Part shown: piece after piece, positions 56,629 to 64,000 of the stretch | Position numbering within the stretch: position 1 is the stretch's first letter | Layout of the letters: each line of letters starts with the position of its first letter | Assembly (NCBI GenBank): GCA_949751835.1 | Contig: CATKHK010000031.1 | Span: 124,001 to 188,000 of the forward strand | Direction: 5' to 3' | Origin: Blepharisma japonicum | Taxonomy: Eukaryota > Ciliophora > Heterotrichea > Heterotrichida > Blepharismidae | Length of the DNA stretch: 64,000 bases | Position numbers and translations under genes: made by a program | The notes under the pieces: generated by a model | Told to the model about the DNA's origin: nothing | What the model saw: only the letters and a program-made list of their open reading frames with translations | Databases searched by the model: none

Positions 56629-58830
56629 TTACCTTTGAGCATTGCCATCATGGTCTTCCATTTCTTCAAGCTGCTCTACTTCTGCAATGATTTCATCCTT
56701 ACATAAACAATGTTCAGGATTCAGCTCAGATTCTCTTGCTAATTCTTCACAAGTTCCTCCATATTTGTCAGCTCGAAAAACATTAATAAGTTTTGCGAAC
56801 AATCTTCTACCATTAAACACTATTGGAAACGGAACATAATTTTCAGTTTCTCCTTCAGGAGTATTTAAATCATATTGTTCAGATATGATAATCCATGAAT
56901 CAAATAGCGCTTTTTCGCTTTCATGGACTTTTACAATTAATTTCATAATAATATTAGAATTTTTCATAACATTGTAAATAGCCAACGTTACCTCTTTAAA
57001 TGTCAGTTTTTTACATAAGTTTCCTTTATCATATCTAGAAGGTGTGTATACATTTTGATTTAATAAAGAAACTGTTTCTAAACCTATTTTATTAACTAAG
57101 TCTCCAAGCTCTTTTTCTGTGGAGTTTCTTCTGAAGTAGTATGGGTCATTTTTATTATAAAAATAAGTAGGCATTTGGTCTAAAACGTAAGCTGAGCAGT
57201 ATCATGGAGGGATTTCGATATCTTCGCATCTGCGGTTGTCATCTATTTTTTCTTTAAAAATATTGACAAATTTGGTTTTGTTCGGCTCTTCAGGAGCATT
57301 ATAAGGATACCCAGCTAAATATAGAAGCGTTCTTCTTATATCAGGCTTAGTTAGCAATCTTTCAGTGTTATGGCTTAATGTGTCATATGAATATTCTATT
57401 GTATCTAAAAATGATCTTTGGGAAATAAGGAAAAATGCAGGAAGTCTATGCTCTTGTATCGCATAAGTGTTCGATATAAAATCCCCATATCTCATTCCGT
57501 GGTCTGCCATTAAAAAAATAACGACATTATTGTCCTTTCCAAAATAATTGACATACTGTGATAAATATCATACCATATCTTTGTCTAGTGTTTGTGCGTG
57601 CTGTCCTGTTTGTTCATGGGCTGCTGCATAGTGATTATATGCCCATTGGTTTCTGCCTGCATAAAGTCCACTAAATGTAAGTGTGTAGTTCATAAGGTAA
57701 TAGTGTGACATATGAGGACCAATACATCTTTGGTTACCGCTGCCTCGCTTTTTCGTACTGTATCCTGAGAATCTTGTGTTAGCACAAAAAAATGATTCAG
57801 ATACGTGATCAGCTCTAGGCATTCTTCCTATGACTCTGTGAAGCTTGAATGCACATGGATCAAATCCTAATAAAGTAACAAACCCACTTTTAATCATTTT
57901 ATACCAAATTGCATCAGAACCAAATAAATCTCTATTTAAGTTAGTTCCAAACTGAAACCCATTGAACTTTTCACCGAAAATTCTTGCTTGATTTTCAGCT
58001 GTATCAGTTCCTATAATATTGTGTATTTTAAAGTCAAAAATTTTTCATTCTTTGCCTTTTTCTAAATCATTCAAAAATTGAATTGTTTTTGGCATTTTTC
58101 TGAAAAAATGCCTGCGTGAAAAACTATCAGCAGTAAGAACTAAAATAATTAAAGGCTTTTGTCTTTGGGTACCTGTGGATTGTTTCATCTGCTTAGCGAA
58201 ATGGCCTGAGCGCTTATATGAATAGAGCTTAAAACGAGGAATATGCTGATGAAGTTCGAATTTATTGGATTTTCCGCAGGTTCCAATAACTCAATCAGTT
58301 TGATTTTCAAGTTTTGTTTCCCCTTCATAATCTACAACTTTTCAATATTTTCGCAGCTCAACTGGATTAGTAAAAGTTACATTAAAAATTGGACCAGAAA
58401 CAAATCTTCCTTTGTTTCCTTTAGGACAATTCATTGCCAGAGAATTTGTTTGATAGTTTATAGATAATCAACTTCCTGGTGTTTTATATGCTGATTTGGA
58501 ACAATCAGGATATTCATAATACGGGAAAAGAGAATCTCCTATCTCTTTCGTGTATCCAAATATTCCGGGAATTGAAGCTACCTTTCCGACCAGATTATAA
58601 AGTTTTTCAGTATCCTCTAGATCAAATATTTCTGTGTAATTATGCATTGAAAGGTAATCAGCATTTGAAATTTTATTTGGCTTGCTGATTAATAATTTTA
58701 ATTGCGAAGGATCAGACCCAGAATCCAAATAAATTCGAGAATTTATTGTTCATACAGAACATATAGCAACCATAACAACACATATGAAAGCACTGCTTGC
58801 AACTATAATTAGTCTCATAAAAGGGGCCAT
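56629..58830 (-). CDS. DUF229 sulfatase/alkaline-phosphatase-fold membrane protein
   Basis: 733 aa. N-terminal signal anchor (LIIVASSAFICVVMVAICSVW), then an extracellular domain of the DUF229 type: TADSFSRRHFFRKMPKT holds the nucleophile-like Ser and metal site, ADHGMRYGD the metal-binding DHG. Members share the alkaline phosphatase/sulfatase fold and are assumed to be hydrolases or phosphotransferases. At least six UGA Trp codons (CSVWTINS, PGSWLSIN, RKYWKVVD, QTDWVIGT, DMVWYLSQ, IPPWYCSA) hold the frame together. Likely surface or lumenal; substrate unknown. Confidence 0.9.
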
Positions 58831-59526
58831 TATATTATGATTCTTTTTAGTTCTAAATGAGTATGGCAAGTATCATGTGTAGTAAAAGATATATTTAAAA
58901 TTGTTTCATACTTTTATATGAATTTTTTAAATCTTAATAGTTAAGTAATCTCATAATTTATTTTTATTAATTCTATAATATATATATCAAAAAAGATATT
59001 ATAAGCAGCATTAATTAAAGCAAATACTTATTAGATTATTTTATTCATTTAATTTTATTATTATTTTATTAAAATCAGATTTCTCCAAGTTTCTGCTTTT
59101 GGATATGATGGAATAGAAAAGGATTTTTAGTAAAATGACTCAATATATTTTCTGATTTTCTTGCTTTCTTATTCTTACTAAAGCAATGCTATATTTAAAA
59201 TGAAGTCTTATTATTCTCATTACTAATTTGATATTCAAAATTGTGTTTAAAATTATAATTGGTATATATTTAGAGTGCTCGCTTATTATGATTGCTGAAT
59301 ATTTGTCTAATTTAGATTTTTATAACGCAATTCAAGAACTATTGCATCAATATATTTGTTTATCTGCTTTTTTATAATTAAACTTCATTTTATAAATAAA
59401 AAATTAATTTGATGAGCATATCATGAATTTTTTTGATGAGTTTTTTTATAGTAAAACTTATCATTAAAAACAATTTTATAAATCTCTAAGGAAATATGCT
59501 TAATTTTAGACTGATATTGTCCAAAA
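58831..59526. other. divergent intergenic region
   Basis: AT-rich promoter region between the DUF229 gene and the Rab21-like gene. Nothing else seen. Confidence 0.6.
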
Positions 59527-60144
<618 letters not shown>

Positions 60145-60592
60145 TAATTTAAAATTATTATTTGAAATTTTGACATTAATAATTATGAGTTAGAAAAAAA
60201 GCCAAAGCTCTGAAAATATAATTAATTTTTATCTTATGAGCTTATATTGATTCTGGCCAAAACTGCTTCTATAGCTCAATTCAAGAAATAGTTCGATTTT
60301 TATATTAATGATACTATTAAGAGAAGGTATTTGGCTTAGCATTCTCATTAAATTAGAGGCTTGAGCATTGAAATCAGGAATCAATTATTATTGTAACAAT
60401 TTATAATAAAATCATCAGAATCCAGTAATAGTCTTGGGTATTGTTATTGCTGAATATATTGGTGATAACAAAATAAGACTGATAAAATTAAATTCTGTCT
60501 AGAATTTAGTGGCAGAGCTACTATTTTAATTAGACTTAGCGAATTAAATTAGGATAAGCCTAGTCAACAGGAATTATTGTAATTTATAATAA
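60145..60592. other. intergenic
   Basis: AT-rich; no coding frame, RNA gene or repeat recognised. Confidence 0.6.
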
Positions 60593-60859
60593 ATGGAAGA
60601 AAATAAAAAGAGGATTGATGATTTCAGTGAAATTCCATGTGAAAAAATTTATAATGTCACTCTTCAGAAGGGTAAAATGTATTCATTATGCGCTTGTGGG
60701 AGATCAAGAAAAAAGCCCTTTTGTGATGGATCGCATATAGGAACCAGAATTAAGCCAGTTTTATTTTCACCAGAGCACACTCAAGAGTACTCATTTTGCA
60801 TTTGTAAAGGATCATGTCAGCAGCCAAAAAATAGAGATTATACTCATTTAGATTGATAA
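60593..60859 (+). CDS. CDGSH iron-sulfur protein (CISD3-like)
   Basis: 88 aa. First CDGSH motif intact: CACGRSRKKPFCDGSH (three Cys and one His for a 2Fe-2S cluster). The second, CICKGSCQQPKNRDYTH, keeps the first Cys pair and the His but lost the Cys of CDGTH, so only one cluster is expected. Two-motif proteins are CISD3-like, mitochondrial matrix. The frame reads through UGA (THLDW) to UAA in the next codon, so UGA directly precedes the stop. Confidence 0.9.
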
Positions 60860-61138
60860 AGAAAACAATAATTGAAGAAATGAGTAAGCTATTTCAATAC
60901 ACTACTAAAGTAAAAAAATCTATTATATAGTATGGGACTAATATTAAATATCAATATCCTTTCTATGATTGAATTTATTTATAATTTATTTACGAAAACT
61001 TTATTTATAAATAGCAAATTTATATTTTTCTAACAACTTTTGTATAAAAACTCATAATTATTAAATTATTTGATCACTTATATATTAAAATGATAAATCA
61101 AGAGTAAAATAAAATTTCTTTTCAAATTTAATAATAAA

Positions 61139-62239
61139 ATGAAGCCGAGACAAAATCATCCAAATATCCCTTATCGCAATAAAAAAGAAGAAGAGTTAAA
61201 AATATTTAATGAAGATCCAAATGAATTCAGAATTTTAAATAAAAAACCACAAGCAAAAGCTCCTTTGAAAATAAAAACTACAAAGATAGCACAAAATCAA
61301 AATTTAGTCCAATGCTCTACTTGCTTAAAATTATCTAATCAGATAGCTATATCCTCTTGTGAGCATTCACAATGTTCAAAATGCCTTCAAAAGTACTTGA
61401 TTTCTTTAAAATTATCAATTTTAGAAGAAAATATTCCTTGCTCGTTATGCAAATCAAAGCTTTCGATGGAATATATCTACAATATTTTAGGCAATAAGGA
61501 ATCATTTGAAAAAATCCAAGCTGAAGTGATAAATCAAGAATATGCTCAATACGATGCACCAAGAGAAGTCCCTAAATTTCAGTGCCTTATATGTTTAGAT
61601 AGCCTAACCATTGATCAAGGAATCACATTATCATGTGACCACCGCTATTGCACAATCTGTATTAAAGGCCACATTGAAAGCCTAATAAATGAAGGAAAAG
61701 TTACAGAAGAAGAGATGAAATGCCCCCAATGTCCTGCCCCAATAACCCCACAAGAAATAGAAGGAAACACCACCAAGGAGAACTTTAACCGATATTTAGA
61801 ATTCTCAATGCGAAAATTCAAACCCAAAGGTAAAAATTTATTTTTCAAGCAGTGCTTTAAATGTGACGCACCGATGGAAATTTCTGTAGATGTAAAAGAA
61901 ATTACTTGTCCAGGATGTAGGAGGGTTTATTGTCCCCAGTGCAATCAGAAGCATACAGGTATTACCTGTGAAGAATTTGAGAAATCAAAAGAAGAAAAAA
62001 AGAAGCAGGAAGAAATGCCAAATATTGAAAACATGGTAAGGTGCCCCAAATGTAGAAATGGGATATTGAAAGAATCCGGGTGCAATTTTATGCTTTGCCG
62101 ATATCCAAATTGCAGAAAAACATATTTCTGTTTCCTCTGTGGAAAGCAGTTAACAAAAGACCACCATTATTCTCACTACAAGAAAAGTGGACCATTTGGA
62201 AACTCCTGCAACACCAAGGACAGAATAAAAGACGATTAA
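61139..62239 (+). CDS. RBR (RING-IBR-RING) E3 ubiquitin ligase
   Basis: 366 aa. A first RING-like module (about residues 59-105, CSTCLKLSNQ...CSLCKSK) is followed by RING1 (CLICLDS...CDHRYCTICIKGHI...CPQCPAPI), IBR (CFKCDAPMEI...CPGCRRVYCPQCNQKHTGITC) and RING2 (RCPKCRNGILKESGCNFMLCR, CFLCGK). The catalytic Cys of RING2 falls in GCNFMLC. RBR ligases take ubiquitin onto this Cys before transfer. An extra N-terminal RING-like unit is unusual. Single exon. Confidence 0.92.
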   Translation: MKPRQNHPNIPYRNKKEEELKIFNEDPNEFRILNKKPQAKAPLKIKTTKIAQNQNLVQCSTCLKLSNQIAISSCEHSQCSKCLQKYLISLKLSILEENIPCSLCKSKLSMEYIYNILGNKESFEKIQAEVINQEYAQYDAPREVPKFQCLICLDSLTIDQGITLSCDHRYCTICIKGHIESLINEGKVTEEEMKCPQCPAPITPQEIEGNTTKENFNRYLEFSMRKFKPKGKNLFFKQCFKCDAPMEISVDVKEITCPGCRRVYCPQCNQKHTGITCEEFEKSKEEKKKQEEMPNIENMVRCPKCRNGILKESGCNFMLCRYPNCRKTYFCFLCGKQLTKDHHYSHYKKSGPFGNSCNTKDRIKDD

Positions 62240-62275
62240 AATGCTTTAACACTAATGCTTATGACCATTATTAAA

Positions 62276-63451
62276 TCAGCTGGTAAACATGCTTTCGTCT
62301 CCATCAGTTCTAAATACACTTAAAGAGAGATCATGATGGATTTCTTGAGCCGAATATCTTAAGTCAGGGACTTGCAAACTGTCGCCTTTAGAGAAAGGCT
62401 CATGAGCACAATTATTAAAAGCGAGTTGAAAAGTGTTGCTTAAACCAAAAGGCCTCGAGTCTTCTACCATCTGAGAGTTTAAAAAAGGGATTGAGTTCGA
62501 TTTTTCTTCTATTAAGTTTAGCATTGAGGTAGAAAGTAGAGAGTGGTCTGAATGAGTATTCATTGATTCTGGGATTTGGCTAGACATAGGCTTTCAGTAA
62601 TAGTATAAATGCCATGATGCTGGGCTTTCTAAACTCATATGTACGTCACCAATTGTAATTTTTTCCTGGTTCTTGTTATATTCTATGAATTTTCCTTCCC
62701 AAGGAGCCATTAAACTGACTGTAAATTCTTGCTTTGGAGAATTTTCTATTATTTCAGGGTGCCATTTATTGTTTAAGTGTTCAATAATTTCAGCAAGTAA
62801 TTTGCTGGACCTCATATAAATTTCAAGCCTTGGATTAAACCCACATCTTACAAGAGCTTTGTGATAATACGCATTAAGTGGTAGCAGCTGCACTCCAATG
62901 GTGTCTGATACCCCTCTAAATAATGCTTACATTGTTAATATACTCCCAGTTCTTCTTCTTTTGATCCTTCCACAAAAGTGACAGATTATATCACCTTCAG
63001 TCTGTTTAAGCAAAAGAGGGATTCCCTTGGTATTTGCTGGCTGCCTTAATTTTGACTTTATATAGATACCAAGTACTTGCATGCAGTTCTAAATAAAATT
63101 TACCGAAAATGCAGAGGGATTTTTTGATAGGTCTTCAATTTCCGATTTTAATTGAGAATGAGAAAGCGCAATTGTTGTGAAATTTAGCTCGTTTTTTTCA
63201 AAAAATTCAGGATTTGGAAGAGAGGTAAGAGGAATATTTAAGGAGTCTAGGAGTCTTTTCACAGAAACTAATCCTCGATAATAAAGACTTTTTAATTTTT
63301 CTGATAATGATCTGTTGTATTTCTGAATATGATTTACTTTTTTTATTTGACTAAAAAAGGTTTGTAAAGCCTTATGCTCTTGTTCTATTTCAAAAATTCG
63401 ATAAAATGCTTGCTTCTCTTTTTCGCTCCAATTTTTTCATATATCTACCAT
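62276..63451 (-). CDS. Cramped/TSL-kinase-interacting-like SANT protein
   Basis: 381 aa after removing two 15-nt introns, 63089-63103 (gtaaattttatttag) and 62916-62930 (gtaagcattatttag). N-terminal SANT/Myb-like domain NWSEKEKQAFYRIFE, then IGVQLLPLNAYYHKALVRCGFNPRLEI...LLAEIIEHLNNKW, closely like the Cramped/TKI1 block (LFPxDxxxxxALxxxGxNPxLELTL..KKISSVLxHLNxKW). A UGA gives YYYWKPMSS. Cramped proteins work with histone H1/polycomb genes in animals and TSL1 in plants. The C-terminus is a Ser-rich tail. Convergent with the RBR gene. Confidence 0.82.
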
Positions 63452-64000
63452 TATCAAAACTATAACTAAAATGTAAAATTCTAGTGAATTATTATTTTAT
63501 TCAATAAAAAGTATCCGAATATTGATTATAAATAAATAAAATTGGTAGTAATTATATTATGAATTATTGAATTCAAATTATAGACCTCTATAAAAAGAAA
63601 TTGATGCCGTTATAGAGACTTTCTAGTAGAGAGATTGAAGATGGAAACGGACTTCCAATTATTATTTTGGTGGGAAATAAAACCAATTCAATTGAGCAGA
63701 GGATTATTGATGAAAAATAGTTGGAAAAATATAGCAAGATTTTCACTTGAAATTTACCGATTTCCAAGAACTCAAAGAAAGCAATGAAAAAGTTTCTATG
63801 ATGGTTTTGCAATTTTATGAAAGGAAAATGGAAACGAAGCGGCAATCAATTGTTAGCATAAATAATCCACCTTCTCTATAGAAAATTTCTCTTTAAGCTT
63901 CTTTATCATAATCTGTTATAAATTTCATCAATAATAAATAAACAATACCACATAACTTATATTTTGTGCTTTTGTGTAGAAATAAATAATATGATGACTT
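63452..64000. other. right-end region with decayed GTPase-like piece
   Basis: At 63561-63860 (plus) one frame gives WIQIIDLYK and GLPIIILVGNKTN, like the NKxD region of a Rab, but NKxD has become NKTN, UAG codons interrupt it and the C-terminal part does not match. Probably a broken GTPase copy. The rest is AT-rich. Confidence 0.4.

Overview
The window looks like somatic (macronuclear) DNA of a heterotrich ciliate close to Blepharisma. Two things seen directly support this. (1) UGA is read as tryptophan throughout: the WDTAGQER motif of a Rab, both signature tryptophans of a CEP164 WW domain and the GDRDW motif of an alpha/beta hydrolase all need it, while UAA and UAG end genes. (2) I could place ten introns. 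Nine are exactly 15 nt and one is 16 nt, all GT...AG. Tiny introns with UGA=Trp fit Blepharisma; Stentor has similar introns but the standard code. Intergenic DNA is very AT-rich and genes are dense on both strands, with no operons.

Layout. 1-6.5 kb: MOK/LF4-type ciliary kinase, centrin, oxysterol-binding protein, a coiled-coil protein and a solo PADR1 protein. 6.5-7.7 kb: relic of a non-LTR (LINE-like) retrotransposon. 7.8-14.9 kb: a tandem segmental duplication. One unit has a PLAC8 gene followed by decayed copies of a TsaD/Qri7-like gene and a CDPK piece; the other has a second PLAC8 gene, the TsaD/Qri7-like gene and a full CDPK, with a broken acidic coiled-coil gene between. 15.6-19.5 kb: RER1, an ankyrin protein and an F-box/LRR protein. 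19.8-25.2 kb: two tandem cyclic-nucleotide-gated-type K+ channels. 26-29.5 kb: FLYWCH-like protein and further LINE relics. 29.6-35.5 kb: B-box-like/coiled-coil/kelch-like protein, START protein, a small one-helix membrane protein and a hybrid histidine kinase. 37-50.5 kb: basic protein, C2H2 zinc-finger protein, TM9SF, TFIIA large subunit, histidine phosphatase, Cys/His protein, Rab6, a 47-aa membrane protein, a CIMIP2/FAM166-like ciliary protein and ribosomal protein eL37. 50.8-63.5 kb: unknown protein, ABHD4/5-like hydrolase, CEP164-like protein, FCP1/SCP-type phosphatase, DUF229 protein, Rab21-like GTPase, CDGSH protein, RBR E3 ligase and a Cramped-like SANT protein. The right end holds a decayed GTPase-like fragment.

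The genes are mostly housekeeping or cilium-related: basal body and axoneme (centrin, CEP164, MOK, CIMIP2-like), vesicle traffic (Rab6, Rab21, RER1, TM9SF), and Ca2+/cyclic nucleotide/phosphorelay signalling (CDPK, CNG channels, hybrid kinase). The observations I rate highest are: every tiny intron creates an in-frame UAA/UAG if retained; the LINE relics carry in-frame UAA/UAG where glutamine is plausible, one aligned to a CAG in the sister copy; the segmental duplication has one decayed arm; and the TsaD-like gene is open but has lost catalytic motifs.
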